This document shows, one piece after another, positions 52,905-62,529 of a DNA stretch of 64,000 nt; the stretch's first letter is position 1; every line of letters begins with the position of its first letter. The notes under the pieces are model-generated. The model was not told where the DNA came from, ran no database searches, and saw nothing but the letters and a program-made list of their open reading frames with translations. The stretch comes from Curtobacterium sp. L6-1. Lineage in GTDB: Bacteria; Actinomycetota; Actinomycetes; Actinomycetales; Microbacteriaceae. Location of the stretch: contig NZ_CP076544.1 in assembly GCF_018885305.1 (NCBI RefSeq), forward strand, positions 992,001-1,056,000. Direction: 5' to 3'. The translations under genes were made by a program, and so were the position numbers.

Positions 52905-54439
52905 GGACGCCTCCAGGTCCGACCGTCGCGCGCGAGGAGCTCGTCGGCCGAAGCCGGGCCCCACGTGCCGGGACGGTACTGTTCGGGCTGGCCCTGTGTC
53001 CGCCAGAACTCCTCGATCGGGTCGAGGATCTTCCAGGACAGCTCGACCTCCTGGTGCCGCGGGAACAGCGGCGGGTCACCGAGGAGCACGTCGAGGATGA
53101 GCCGTTCGTAGGCCTCGGGCGAGGCCTCGGTGAACGCATGGCCGTAGCCGAAGTCCATCGTGACGTCGCGGACCTGCGTCCCGACGCCGGGGACCTTCGA
53201 GCCGAAGCGGAGCGTGACGCCCTCGTCGGGCTGGACGCGGATCACGAGGGCGTTCTGCCCCAGCGGCGACTGCTCGATGCCGAAGACGTCCTCAGGGACG
53301 CGCTTGAACACGATGGCGATCTCGGTCACCCGACGACCGAGACGCTTGCCGGCGCGCAGGTAGAACGGCACGCCCTGCCAGCGGCGGGTCGCGATGTCGA
53401 GCCGGATGGCCGCGAAGGTCTCGGTCGTGGACTCGGGGTTCATGCCCGCTTCCTCGAGGAACCCGAGCACCTTCTCGCCGCCCTGCCAGCCGCCGGCGTA
53501 CTGCCCGCGGCTCGTCGCCGTCGACAGGTCCTCGGGCAGCCGGACGGCGGAGAGCACCTTCTCCTTCTCGGCGCGGAGGTGTCCGGCCTTGAACGAGACG
53601 GGCTCCTCCATCGCGGTGAGGGCGAGGAGCTGCAGCAGGTGGTTCTGGATGACGTCCCGCGCCGCGCCGATGCCGTCGTAGTAGGCGGCACGACCTGCGA
53701 CGCCGATGTCCTCGGCCATCGTGATCTGCACGTGGTCGACGTAGTTCGAGTTCCAGATGGGTTCGTACATCTGGTTGGCGAACCGGAGCGTCAGGAGGTT
53801 CTGGACGGTCTCCTTGCCGAGGTAGTGGTCGATGCGGAAGACGTCGTCGGGCGCGAAGACGCTCTCGACGATCGCGTTCAGCTCGCGCGCCGTGCGCAGG
53901 TCGGAGCCGAACGGCTTCTCGACCACGACACGGCTCCAGGAACCGTCGCGCTTCTCGGTCAGGCCGGACAGCTTCAGCTGCTCGGTGACGACCGGGAACA
54001 TCTTGGGCGGGATGGAGAGGTAGAACGCGTGGTTGCCGAGCGTCCCGCGCTCGGCGTCCAGCGTGTCGACGGTCTCCTTGAGGAGCCGGAACGCCTCCGG
54101 GTCGTCGAACGACCCCTGGACGAAGCGGATGCCCTGTTCGAGCTGACGCCAGACGTCCTCGTCGAACGGGGTCCGCGAGTGCTCCTTGACGGCGTCGTGG
54201 ACGAGCTGGGAGAAGTCCTGGTCCTCCCAGTCACGCCGAGCGAACCCGACCAGCGCGAAGCCCGGGGGCAGGAGCCCCCGGTTCGCGAGGTCGTAGACCG
54301 CGGGCATCAGCTTCTTGCGCGAGAGGTCTCCCGTGACTCCGAAGATGATGAGGGTGCTGGGACCCGCGATCCGGTTCAGTCGACGGTCCGTGGGCAACCG
54401 GAGCGGGTTGTGCTCCGGGGTGATCGCCACCGGTGACAT
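52901..54439 (-). CDS. zwf: Glucose-6-phosphate 1-dehydrogenase
   Basis: First step of the oxidative pentose-phosphate pathway; makes NADPH. 512 residues. Cofactor site IIFGVTGDLSRKKLMPA near 31-47, active site RIDHYLGKETVQNLL near 203-217 with the catalytic His, and EKPFGSDLRTA near 173-183. ATG 54439 has AAAGGAG 7 nt upstream. 18 bp after pgi; overlaps opcA. Confidence 0.98.
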   Translation of the reverse strand: MSPVAITPEHNPLRLPTDRRLNRIAGPSTLIIFGVTGDLSRKKLMPAVYDLANRGLLPPGFALVGFARRDWEDQDFSQLVHDAVKEHSRTPFDEDVWRQLEQGIRFVQGSFDDPEAFRLLKETVDTLDAERGTLGNHAFYLSIPPKMFPVVTEQLKLSGLTEKRDGSWSRVVVEKPFGSDLRTARELNAIVESVFAPDDVFRIDHYLGKETVQNLLTLRFANQMYEPIWNSNYVDHVQITMAEDIGVAGRAAYYDGIGAARDVIQNHLLQLLALTAMEEPVSFKAGHLRAEKEKVLSAVRLPEDLSTATSRGQYAGGWQGGEKVLGFLEEAGMNPESTTETFAAIRLDIATRRWQGVPFYLRAGKRLGRRVTEIAIVFKRVPEDVFGIEQSPLGQNALVIRVQPDEGVTLRFGSKVPGVGTQVRDVTMDFGYGHAFTEASPEAYERLILDVLLGDPPLFPRHQEVELSWKILDPIEEFWRTQGQPEQYRPGTWGPASADELLARDGRTWRRP

Positions 54440-54457
54440 GTCGGTGAACTCCTTTGA

Positions 54458-56056
54458 TCAGGTGGTGAGTGCGGCCGTGATGACCGCCGTCGCCGCCGGG
54501 AGGTCCCGGGTCGACAGCGTCAGCACCGGACGGCCGTGCGCCGCGAGGACACTCGCGTCGCCGGCGGCCTGGGCTCGGATGAGCTGGCCGAACGTGAACG
54601 GGCGACCGGGGACGGCGAGGTCGTCCTGCTCGTCGGAGACGATCTGCAGGAAGACGCCGTTCGCGGGGCCGCCCTTGTGGTACTGGCCCGTGGAGTGCAG
54701 GAACCGCGGCCCGTACCCGAAGGTCACGGGGCGGCCGGTGCGCGTCGCCAGGAGGTCGCGGAGGGCCTCCAGGTCGTGACCGGCGGCGCGGTCCACGTAG
54801 GCGTGGACGGCGACGTACCCGTCGTCGTCGAGACCGGCCAGGAGGCCCGCCACGGCCTGGGTGAGGGTGGCACCGGCATCGAGTCCACCCGTGGCGGCGA
54901 CGGCGATGCCGTCGTCCTCGAAGGCGACGGCCGTGTCGGCCGACGCCTCGCCGTCGAGCAGCGCCCGCGCGGCGACCTTGGCGGCCTCGACGTCGGGCTG
55001 GTCGAACGGGTTGATGCCGAGCAGCCGTCCGGCGACCGCGACGGCGTACTCCCAGACCAGGAACTGACCGCCGAGGGTGCCGGTGATCTCGAGTTCGCCG
55101 GCGGCGACGTGCCGCTCGTCCTCACGGGAGCCCACGAGCCGCACGACCTGCAGGTCCGGCAGGCCGGCGCTGACCTCGGGGGAGTCGACGTCGAGGACGA
55201 CCGGTAGCAGGCCCCTGCCGTCCTTGCCCGTCGACTCGGCGATGAGCTGTTCGACCCAGTCGCCGAAGCCGAGGATGTGCGTGCCGTCCGCGACGATGCC
55301 GATCTTGTCGCGCAGGGGAGCGGTGCCGCCCAGGGCGGCACCGAGCACGAGCCCGGGGTTCTCGTCGGTGTCCACGGCGAGGAGCACCGAGATGGCGTCG
55401 GCCTCGTCGAGGAGCTCCGCGACGTCGGCACCGGCCAGCCCGGACGGGACGAGCCCGAAGGCCGTCAGCGCCGAGTAGCGACCGCCGACGGTGGGGTCGG
55501 CGGTGAAGACGCGGTACCCGGCGTCGTGCGCGGCCGACTCGAGCGCCGAGCCCGGGTCGGTGACGACGACGATGCGCCCCGTTGGGTCGATGCCGGCGTC
55601 CTGGAACGCCTGCTCGAAGGCCCGTCGCTGCGAGTCGGTCTCGACCGTGGAGCCGGACTTCGACGACACCACGAGCACGGTGCGCTCGAGGTCCGTCAGC
55701 GCGGCGCGGACCTGGCCGGGCGCCGTCGAGTCGAGCACGACGAGCGGCACGCCCGCGGTGCGGGTGATGACCTCCGGCGCGAGCGACGAGCCGCCCATGC
55801 CCGCGAGGACGACCCGGTCGACGCCCTGCTCGAGCAGCTGCTCGCGGAGGGCGACGACCTCGGCGACGAGCGGACGGGAGACGGAGACAGCCTCCACCCA
55901 GCCGAGACGCTTCGACGCCTCGGCCTCCGCGTCGGGACCCCAGAGGGCGGCGTCCTGGGCGGTGATCCCGGACGCCACCAGGTCGGTGACGAGGCGCGGG
56001 ACCACCGTGTCGATGGCCCGCGCCGCGTCACCGCTGGCGGCGATGGAGACGGTCAC
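54458..56056 (-). CDS. pgi: Glucose-6-phosphate isomerase
   Basis: Interconverts glucose 6-phosphate and fructose 6-phosphate. About 532 residues; SIS-type fold. Phosphate-binding GMGGSSLAPEV near 87-97, VVSSKSGSTVETDSQ near 131-145, and a C-terminal Lys/His region GRPVTFGYGPRFLHSTGQYH. GTG 56056 lies 2 bp after the tal stop. It is the diverged actinobacterial PGI found in tal-zwf operons, not the E. coli type. The longer upstream frame overlaps tal and is rejected. Confidence 0.88.
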   Translation of the reverse strand: MTVSIAASGDAARAIDTVVPRLVTDLVASGITAQDAALWGPDAEAEASKRLGWVEAVSVSRPLVAEVVALREQLLEQGVDRVVLAGMGGSSLAPEVITRTAGVPLVVLDSTAPGQVRAALTDLERTVLVVSSKSGSTVETDSQRRAFEQAFQDAGIDPTGRIVVVTDPGSALESAAHDAGYRVFTADPTVGGRYSALTAFGLVPSGLAGADVAELLDEADAISVLLAVDTDENPGLVLGAALGGTAPLRDKIGIVADGTHILGFGDWVEQLIAESTGKDGRGLLPVVLDVDSPEVSAGLPDLQVVRLVGSREDERHVAAGELEITGTLGGQFLVWEYAVAVAGRLLGINPFDQPDVEAAKVAARALLDGEASADTAVAFEDDGIAVAATGGLDAGATLTQAVAGLLAGLDDDGYVAVHAYVDRAAGHDLEALRDLLATRTGRPVTFGYGPRFLHSTGQYHKGGPANGVFLQIVSDEQDDLAVPGRPFTFGQLIRAQAAGDASVLAAHGRPVLTLSTRDLPAATAVITAALTT

Positions 56057-56058
56057 TC

Positions 56059-57171
56059 CTACTTGGCGTTCTCGAGCGCGGTCTTCACCGTGTCGACGAG
56101 CTCGCCCCACGAGACGTTGAACTTCTCGACGGCCTCCTTCTCGAGGAGCGCGACGACGTCGTCGTAGTCGATGCCGACGGCGGCGAGCTGGTCCATGACC
56201 CGGTTCGCGTCGTCGAAGGTGCCGGCGATGGCGTCGCCGTGGACCTCACCGTGGTCGAACGTCGCCTCGAGGGTCTTGCCCGGCATGGTGTTGACGGTGT
56301 TCGGGGCGGCGAGCTCGGTCACGTAGAGCGTGTCGGGCAGCGACGGGTCCTTGACACCGGTCGAGGCCCAGAGCGGACGCTGCGTGTTGGCGCCGGACTC
56401 GAGCAGGCCCAGGGCGCGCTCGGTCGAGAACGCCTCGGTCCAGACCTGGTAGGCGAGCTGCGCGTTGGCGATGCCGGCCTTCGACTTGAGGGCGGTCGCC
56501 TCGTCGGAGCCGACGGCGTCGAGACGCTTGTCGATCTCGGAGTCGACGCGCGAGACAAAGAACGACGCGACCGAGTGGATCTTCGAGAGGTCGTGGCCGG
56601 CGGCCTTGGCCTTCTCGAGGCCACCGAGGTAGGCGTCGATGACGGCGCGGTAACGCTCGAGCGAGAAGATCAGGGTGACGTTGACCGAGATGCCGGCGCC
56701 GATGACCTCGGTGATGGCCTCGAGGCCGTCGACCGTCGCCGGGATCTTGATGAGGACGTTCTCCTTGCCGACCTTGTCGAACAGGAACCTCGCCTGCTCG
56801 ATGGTCTTGGCGGTGTCGTGCGCGAGGCCCGGCTCGACCTCGATCGAGACGCGGCCGTCGAAGCCCTTGGTGGAGGAGTACAGCGGCGTGAAGATGTCGC
56901 ACGCGTTCGCGACGTCCTGCGTGGTGATCTCGAAGATCGCCTCGGTGACGTCGGTGCCCTTCGCCGCGAGCTCCTTGACCTGCGCGTCGTAGCGCTCGCC
57001 CTTGGCGAGGGCCGAGGCGAAGATCGTCGGGTTCGTGGTCACGCCGACCACGTTGCGGTCCGCGATGAGGTTCTCGAGACGGCCGGTCTCGAGGAGCTCG
57101 CGGGACAGGTCGTCCAGCCAGATGCTCACGCCGACGGCGGAGAGGGCTTCGGTGGGGGTGGTGTCAGTCAT
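56059..57171 (-). CDS. tal: Transaldolase
   Basis: Transfers a dihydroxyacetone unit between sugar phosphates. 370 residues, the long actinobacterial class. Substrate loop [14 protein letters not shown] near 42-55; Schiff-base Lys in [15 protein letters not shown] near 135-149; [12 protein letters not shown] near 163-174. ATG 57171 is chosen because conserved sequence starts right after it; the 83 codons further upstream are low complexity across the tkt terminator. Confidence 0.96.
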   Translation of the reverse strand: MTDTTPTEALSAVGVSIWLDDLSRELLETGRLENLIADRNVVGVTTNPTIFASALAKGERYDAQVKELAAKGTDVTEAIFEITTQDVANACDIFTPLYSSTKGFDGRVSIEVEPGLAHDTAKTIEQARFLFDKVGKENVLIKIPATVDGLEAITEVIGAGISVNVTLIFSLERYRAVIDAYLGGLEKAKAAGHDLSKIHSVASFFVSRVDSEIDKRLDAVGSDEATALKSKAGIANAQLAYQVWTEAFSTERALGLLESGANTQRPLWASTGVKDPSLPDTLYVTELAAPNTVNTMPGKTLEATFDHGEVHGDAIAGTFDDANRVMDQLAAVGIDYDDVVALLEKEAVEKFNVSWGELVDTVKTALENAK

Positions 57172-57245
57172 TCGCTTCTTCTCTGCTTCGTTCGTTCGTC
57201 GGCTCCGGGGAGCCGTGGTCTGTGCGGGGGCGTGGCCCCCGGGGC

Positions 57246-57279
57246 GGGAGGTCCGTGGCGGGGTCGCCGCGGGCCTCCC
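57246..57279 (-). repeat. GGGAGG-type hairpin between tkt and tal
   Basis: 15-bp arms with two G-U pairs (57246-57260 with 57265-57279) and a 4-nt loop; a diverged member of the dispersed GGGAGGC family. Confidence 0.6.
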
Positions 57280-57286
57280 GGACGAA

Positions 57287-57316
57287 GGGCCGGGTCCGGA
57301 TGTCCGGACCCGGCCC
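57287..57316 (-). terminator. Terminator or attenuator after tkt
   Basis: 14-bp perfect arms (57287-57300 with 57303-57316), 7 bp after the tkt stop. With the next hairpin it may partly uncouple tkt from tal-pgi-zwf-opcA-pgl. Confidence 0.65.
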
Positions 57317-57322
57317 CGTGGG

Positions 57323-59419
57323 TCAGGACGCTGCTGCGATGGATTCCTTGGCGGCGGCGACGACGTGCTCCGTCGTGAAGCCGAACTCCTCGAACAGCTT
57401 CTGGTAGTCGGCCGAGGCACCGAAGTGCTCGATCGACACGCTGCGACCGGCGTCGCCGACGATGTCCCGCCAGCTCATCGCGATCCCGGCCTCGACCGAG
57501 ACACGGGCCTTGACGGCCTTCGGCAGCACCGACTCGCGGTACGCCTCGTCCTGCTCGTGGAACCACTCGAGCGACGGAGCCGAGACGACGCGGGCGTTGA
57601 TGCCCTCGCCCTTGAGCTGCTCACGGGCGTCGATGGCGATCTGCACCTCGGAACCCGTGCCGATCAGGATGACGTCCGGCGTGCCGTTCGGGGCCTCCGC
57701 CAGGACGTAGGCGCCCTTGGCGACGTTCTTCGCCGAGGCGAGCGTCTCGCCGGAGGCGTCGCCCTCACCGCGCTCGAAGACCGGGAGGTTCTGACGGCTC
57801 AGCGCGATGCCGGCCGGGCGGTCCTGGTGCTTGAGCATCTCGAGCCACGCGTACGCGACCTCGTTGGCGTCGGCCGGGCGGACGACGTCGAGACCCGGGA
57901 TCGCACGGAGCGAGCTGATCTGCTCGATCGGCTGGTGCGTCGGGCCGTCCTCGCCGAGGGCGATGGAGTCGTGCGTCCAGACGTAGATCGCCGGCGCCTT
58001 CATGAGCGCGGCGAGACGGACCGCCGGGCGCATGTAGTCGCTGAAGATGAGGAAGGTGCCGCCGAAGGGACGGGTGTTCCCGTGCAGGACGATGCCGTTG
58101 AGGATCGACCCCATGGCGTGCTCGCGGATGCCGAAGTGCAGGACACGGCCGAACGGGTCGGTGGTCCAGGTCTTCGTCGAGGCCTCGGCCGGACCGAAGG
58201 ACTTGCCGTCCTCGATCGTGGTGAGGTTCGACTCGGCGAGGTCGGCGGAACCGCCCCAGAACTCGGGCATGAGCGGCGCGATGGCGTTGATGACCTTGCC
58301 GGAGGCGGCGCGGGTCGAGACGGCCTTCTCGGAGGTGAAGACCGGCAGCGCGGCCTCGAGGCCCTCCGGGAGCTCCTTGGCCTGGACGCGGTCGAACAGC
58401 GCCTTCTTGTCGGCATTGGCCGCGGCCCACGCGTCGAAGCTCTTCTGCCACTCGGCGTGCTCGGCCTGGCCCTTGGCGATCGAGCCGCGGGTGTGGTCGA
58501 GGACCTCCGGGTCGACCTCGAAGGTCTTCTCGGGGTCGAAGCCGAGGACCTCCTTGAGGCCCTTCAGCTCGTCGGCGCCCAGGGCGGAGCCGTGGATCTT
58601 GCCGGAGTTCTGCTTGGTGGGCGACGGCCAACCGATGATCGTCTTGAGGACGATGAGCGACGGCTTGTCGTGGACCTGCTTGGCGGCCTCGACGGCGGCG
58701 TGGAGCGCCTCGGCGTCTTCGCTGTACTCGCCGGTCTTCTTCCAGTCGACGACCTGGACGTGCCAGCCGAGCGCCTCGTAGCGGGCGTGGACGTCCTCGG
58801 AGAACGCGATGTCGGTGTCGTCCTCGATCGAGATCTGGTTCGAGTCGTAGAACGCGATGAGGTTGCCGAGCTGCTGGCGGCCGGCGAGGCTCGCGGCCTC
58901 GTTCGTCACGCCCTCCTGCATGTCACCGTCGCCGGCGATCACGTAGGTGTAGTGGTCGAACGGCGACTGGCCGGCCGGGGTCTCCGGGTCGAACAGGCCG
59001 CGCTCGAAGCGCTGCGCGTAGGCGAAGCCCACGGAGGAGGCGAGGCCCTGGCCGAGCGGGCCGGTCGTGATCTCGACGCCGTCGGTGTGGCCGTACTCCG
59101 GGTGACCCGGGGTCTTGGAGCCCCACTTGCGCAGGTGCTGCAGGTCGTCGAGCTCGAGGCCGTAGCCGTGCAGGTAGAACTGCACGTACTGCAGGATCGA
59201 GGCGTGACCCGCGGAGAGGATGAAGCGGTCGCGACCGATCCACGTGGAGTCGCTCGGGTCGCGACGCATCACCTTCTGGAAGAGGAGGTGAGCCAGCGGC
59301 GCGAGGCTCATCGCGGTGCCGGGGTGACCGTTGCCGGCCGCCTCGACAGAGTCGGCGGCGAGGACGCGGGCCGTGTCGACGGCCTTCCGGTCGATGGCGT
59401 CCCAGGTGAATTCAGCCAC
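57323..59419 (-). CDS. tkt: Transketolase
   Basis: TPP enzyme that moves two-carbon units between sugar phosphates. 698 residues. His-containing [18 protein letters not shown] near 30-47; TPP/Mg site [19 protein letters not shown] near 152-170; pyrimidine-domain region [18 protein letters not shown] near 477-494. GTG 59419 matches the family N-terminus; its possible ribosome-binding site AAGGG is 11 nt upstream and lies inside a tiny overlapping ORF. First gene of the pentose-phosphate operon. Confidence 0.97.
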   Translation of the reverse strand: MAEFTWDAIDRKAVDTARVLAADSVEAAGNGHPGTAMSLAPLAHLLFQKVMRRDPSDSTWIGRDRFILSAGHASILQYVQFYLHGYGLELDDLQHLRKWGSKTPGHPEYGHTDGVEITTGPLGQGLASSVGFAYAQRFERGLFDPETPAGQSPFDHYTYVIAGDGDMQEGVTNEAASLAGRQQLGNLIAFYDSNQISIEDDTDIAFSEDVHARYEALGWHVQVVDWKKTGEYSEDAEALHAAVEAAKQVHDKPSLIVLKTIIGWPSPTKQNSGKIHGSALGADELKGLKEVLGFDPEKTFEVDPEVLDHTRGSIAKGQAEHAEWQKSFDAWAAANADKKALFDRVQAKELPEGLEAALPVFTSEKAVSTRAASGKVINAIAPLMPEFWGGSADLAESNLTTIEDGKSFGPAEASTKTWTTDPFGRVLHFGIREHAMGSILNGIVLHGNTRPFGGTFLIFSDYMRPAVRLAALMKAPAIYVWTHDSIALGEDGPTHQPIEQISSLRAIPGLDVVRPADANEVAYAWLEMLKHQDRPAGIALSRQNLPVFERGEGDASGETLASAKNVAKGAYVLAEAPNGTPDVILIGTGSEVQIAIDAREQLKGEGINARVVSAPSLEWFHEQDEAYRESVLPKAVKARVSVEAGIAMSWRDIVGDAGRSVSIEHFGASADYQKLFEEFGFTTEHVVAAAKESIAAAS

Positions 59420-59438
59420 TTGGATGTTGACCCTTCAT
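59412..59438 (-). other. Possible 8-codon upstream ORF overlapping the tkt start
   Basis: An ATG 19 nt before the tkt GTG opens a frame of 8 codons (MKGQHPSG) whose TGA overlaps the tkt start region (GTGGCTGA). The tkt ribosome-binding site lies within it. Translation of it is unproven. Confidence 0.3.
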
Positions 59439-59828
59439 TGATGCGACATGTGCGAGGGCTCGTGCCATCGCACGGACATGGTGCCCACCCGGGGCTCCGT
59501 CGCGGCGCCGTCTCCGGCGGCCGACCGGCTCGAACGCGGCCGACGTCTTCGGGGCACGCTGCGGGAGGGCCTCTCCAGCATAGTGAACCGGCACTCAGAA
59601 GGTGTCCAGGTGACGTCGCGGTGCTGATGACCGTCCGGTGGTGCACGGTCGTCCGGGCGTGTCCCGCTCGTGCGGATCCGGTGTGGGCGGCGGCGGGACA
59701 TCGTCGTGGCGCCGTCCATCACGTAAACTGTCGGTGATCCGCGACCATTCCGCGGACACGCACGCCCCGACGCCGACGGTGACGTCCACCCGAGCGTGCG
59801 AGCTGCAGCGAAACAGACTGAGGTTCCC
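59439..59828. other. Divergent tkt/ctaB intergenic region
   Basis: No gene seen. On the minus strand a TATGCT (59582 down to 59577) could be the tkt -10, giving a leader near 150 nt. On the plus strand TAAACT at 59724-59729 is a likely ctaB -10, about 99 nt before its start. No operator was recognised. Confidence 0.5.
59724..59729 (+). promoter_or_regulatory. Candidate ctaB -10 box (TAAACT)
   Basis: TAAACT fits TANNNT and lies 99 nt upstream of the ctaB TTG. Confidence 0.45.
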
Positions 59829-60773
59829 TTGCCGACTGCCACCGTGACCAGGCCAGACACCGTTCGTCGGTCGATGCTGTCCCGCAAGGTCCGGGCGTAC
59901 GTCTCGCTCACCAAGCCGCGCGTGATGGAGCTCCTGCTCGTCACCACCGCGCCGACGATGTTCCTCGCCGAACGCGGCGTGCCCGACCTGTGGCTCGTGT
60001 TCTGGACGATGCTCGGTGGTGCGATGTCGGCCGGGTCGGCGTCCGCGTTCAACTGCTACATCGACCGCGACATCGACCGTCTGATGAAGCGCACCAGCAC
60101 GCGGCCGCTCGTCACCGGGGAGCTGTCCGACCGGGAGGCCCTGGTCTTCTCGTGGGCGCTGGGGATCGCCTCGACGGTGGTCCTCGTGGTCTTCGTGAAC
60201 TGGCTCGCCGCCGCGCTGAGCATCGCCGCGATCCTCATCTACGTGTTCGTCTACACGCTGTGGCTCAAGCGCCGGACCCCGCAGAACATCGTCTGGGGCG
60301 GCTCCGCGGGCTGCATGCCGGTCCTCATCGGCTGGGCCGCCGTCACCGGGTCGCTCACCTGGGCGCCGGTCATCCTCTTCATGGTGATCTTCCTCTGGAC
60401 GCCGCCGCACTACTGGCCGCTGTCGATGAAGTACCGCGACGACTACGACGCCGCCGACGTCCCGATGCTCGCGGTCGTCCGGGGCCGCACCGTCGTCGGT
60501 CTCCAGGTCGTGCTGTACGCCTGGGCGACGCTCGTCTGCTCGCTGCTGCTCGTCCCGGTCGCGAACATGGGGCCGCTCTACACGGTCGTCGCGCTGGCCG
60601 CGGGCATCTGGTTCGTCGTCGAGTCTCACCTGCTCTACAACCGGGCGATCCAGCACATGGAGCAGGTGCAGCCGATGCGCGTGTTCCGCAGCTCGATCAC
60701 CTACCTGACGCTGCTGTTCATCGCGGTGGGCATCGACCCGCTGCTGCCGCAGGTGTTCACGTTCAGCATCTGA
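59829..60773 (+). CDS. ctaB: Protoheme IX farnesyltransferase (heme O synthase)
   Basis: Adds a farnesyl group to heme b to make heme O, precursor of heme A for cytochrome c oxidase. 314 residues, about nine membrane helices. The prenyl-diphosphate motif [20 protein letters not shown] lies near 65-84 and a second Asp-rich loop [13 protein letters not shown] near 203-215. TTG 59829 with GAGGT upstream is preferred; GTG 59796, 11 codons earlier, remains possible. It is convergent with ctaA, the next enzyme. Confidence 0.95.
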   Translation: MPTATVTRPDTVRRSMLSRKVRAYVSLTKPRVMELLLVTTAPTMFLAERGVPDLWLVFWTMLGGAMSAGSASAFNCYIDRDIDRLMKRTSTRPLVTGELSDREALVFSWALGIASTVVLVVFVNWLAAALSIAAILIYVFVYTLWLKRRTPQNIVWGGSAGCMPVLIGWAAVTGSLTWAPVILFMVIFLWTPPHYWPLSMKYRDDYDAADVPMLAVVRGRTVVGLQVVLYAWATLVCSLLLVPVANMGPLYTVVALAAGIWFVVESHLLYNRAIQHMEQVQPMRVFRSSITYLTLLFIAVGIDPLLPQVFTFSI

Positions 60774-60788
60774 CCTGCGCGTCCTGAC

Positions 60789-60820
60789 ACGGGCCCGGCC
60801 TCCTCGGAGGTCGGGCCCGT
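60789..60820. terminator. Terminator after ctaB
   Basis: 15-bp arms with one G-U pair (60789-60803 with 60806-60820), 15 bp after the ctaB stop. Confidence 0.75.
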
Positions 60821-61310
60821 CGTCGTGTCGGGGTCGAACGATCCCGGGCAGCCGGGCAGTGCGGCGTGCACGCCGAAGGGCGCTGCGGACGCTGCCGCGT
60901 CCCGCGACGTCCGCCTGCGCCAGCGGTGCCCTGCACCGTCGACGGCGTCGCGGCCGGACCTGCCGACGGGAGGCGCGGTGCCGGCCCGCGCCGTGCCTCC
61001 CGTCCGTGTCCTTCCGTCAGCGGCCGACGACAGCGCGGGACGAGCGCGCCGACGCGCGCCGCCGACGGACACCCGGGACGCCACTCCTCCTGACCCCGTC
61101 CCGCTGACGGCGCCGCGGCACGGCCGCCCAGGAGGCACGGTGTGGGCGGCCGCGTGCCGCCCGGCCGGTGGACGATGCCCGGACGATCGGCCGAGGGGAC
61201 CGGAGCGGCGGACGCTGCTCGGGAGCGAGGAGCACCGTCCTGCGCGAGGCACCGCGACACACGGCGGTCCCCGCACAGGCCGCGGCGTGGCGCGCGTGCG
61301 CCGGGTGCCG
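60821..61310. other. Gene-free gap between convergent ctaB and ctaA
   Basis: About 490 bp. Open frames on both strands are long only because of high GC; none has family motifs or a good start. It holds one clear hairpin of the GACGGGAGGC/GCCTCCCGTC family (arms 60965-60981 with 60988-61004, some G-U pairs), which may help terminate ctaA. Otherwise nothing recognisable. Confidence 0.6.
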
Positions 61311-62279
61311 TCAGGCGCCGCGGACGGCCGCCGGACCGGCGCTGGAGCGCGTCGAGAGCACGACGGCCGTCATCGCCGCGACGAGCAGGCCGGCGAGGAC
61401 CATGTGCGCGCCGACGAGCCCGACCGGGAGGCCGGTGCGCGCCTGCGTGAGGCCGACCGCGATCTGCACGAACTCGACCACCAAGAGCAGCAGCACGGCA
61501 CGGCTCGCCATGCGGAGGCGGACGGCACCGATCACCAGGACGAGGGTGAGGGCGAACGTCGCGTAGGCGGGGACGGCGTGGAGGTGCTCCATGAGCGCCG
61601 TGTCGAAACCGGTGCGGTGCAGTGCGCCGCCGTCCACGCGCTCGCTCGCGCCGGCGTGCGGACCGCTGCCGGTGGTGAGGATGCCGACGAGGACGGTCAG
61701 GGCGACGGTGACGACCGTGAGGCGGACGACGCCGAGGTACCACGGCGGGACGATGCGGTCCCGGAGGCGGGGACCGTTCACCGACCGGTAGACCAGGGCC
61801 GCCGTGACGCTGGTGAGCACGGCGGAGACGACGAAGTGCAGGCCCACGACGTACGGGTTGAGGTTCGTGATGACCGACACGCCGCCGATGACGGCCTGCA
61901 CCGGGATCGCAGCGCCCTGGGCGAACGCGAGCCAGAACAGCTCCGGACGGTTCTTCCGCATCCGCACCACGGCCAGGAACATCGCGATCGCGACGACCAC
62001 GAGCACGAAGGTGAGGAGCCGGTTGCCGAACTCGATGACGCCGTGGATGCCCATCTCGGGCGTCGACACGAGGGAGTCCGACGTGCACTTCGGCCAGGTC
62101 GGGCAGCCCAGGCCCGAGGCCGTGAGCCGGACGAGGCCGCCGGTGCCGATGAGGACCACCTCGACCACGAACGACGCCCACGCGAGGACGACGACACGAC
62201 GGTCGACGGTCCGGGGGAGCGACCACCAGGAGGCCGAGGTCGGGGTGTCCTGCTCGACGGATGGTGCGACGCGAGTCAC
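61311..62279 (-). CDS. ctaA: Heme A synthase
   Basis: Oxidises heme O to heme A in the membrane (COX15/CtaA family). 322 residues with about eight helices. Heme-ligand histidines appear in EMGIHGVIEFGNRLLTF near 74-90, NPYVVGLHFVVSAV near 141-154, LMEHLHAVPAYATF near 229-242 and GLVGAHMVLAGLL near 288-300. The disulfide-type Cys pair GLGCPTWPKCTSD lies near 56-68, as in Bacillus CtaA. GTG 62279 has GGAAGG upstream. Divergent from sufB. Confidence 0.95.
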   Translation of the reverse strand: MTRVAPSVEQDTPTSASWWSLPRTVDRRVVVLAWASFVVEVVLIGTGGLVRLTASGLGCPTWPKCTSDSLVSTPEMGIHGVIEFGNRLLTFVLVVVAIAMFLAVVRMRKNRPELFWLAFAQGAAIPVQAVIGGVSVITNLNPYVVGLHFVVSAVLTSVTAALVYRSVNGPRLRDRIVPPWYLGVVRLTVVTVALTVLVGILTTGSGPHAGASERVDGGALHRTGFDTALMEHLHAVPAYATFALTLVLVIGAVRLRMASRAVLLLLVVEFVQIAVGLTQARTGLPVGLVGAHMVLAGLLVAAMTAVVLSTRSSAGPAAVRGA

Positions 62280-62318
62280 GAGGGTGGTGCCTTCCTGTTG
62301 TTCCGGGCCCTGGACCTG

Positions 62319-62324
62319 TAGGAT
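62319..62324 (+). promoter_or_regulatory. Candidate suf operon -10 box (TAGGAT)
   Basis: TAGGAT on the plus strand in the 250-bp ctaA/sufB gap, about 205 nt before the sufB ATG. Confidence 0.35.
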
Positions 62325-62468
62325 TCGAGGGTTCAGCAGCAGTCAAGTCTAGGCAGGCGCCGGCTCCGAATGGGCCGAGATCGCCGCCCGATGCCGGGAC
62401 TGCGTGGAAGCATCGACGTTGCGAGGCAGCAACACCCGGTCCCGTCGTGTCGGCGGTCCGCGGTGGAA

Positions 62469-62483
62469 TGGTGTCCGACACCA
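62469..62483. promoter_or_regulatory. 15-bp palindrome upstream of sufB
   Basis: TGGTGTC-C-GACACCA is a perfect 7-bp inverted repeat with a 1-nt centre, 46 nt before the sufB ATG. It could be a repressor operator; the regulator is not known. Confidence 0.4.
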
Positions 62484-62529
62484 CGGGGTTGTCCCGGAGA
62501 CGCTGTTGCGAGAAGGAAACGAGGAGACC

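Noticed and set aside
60859..61450. Several overlapping open frames in the ctaB-ctaA gap
   Set aside because: All Arg/Ala/Pro-rich, none with a good ribosome-binding site or family motif. Treated as non-coding.
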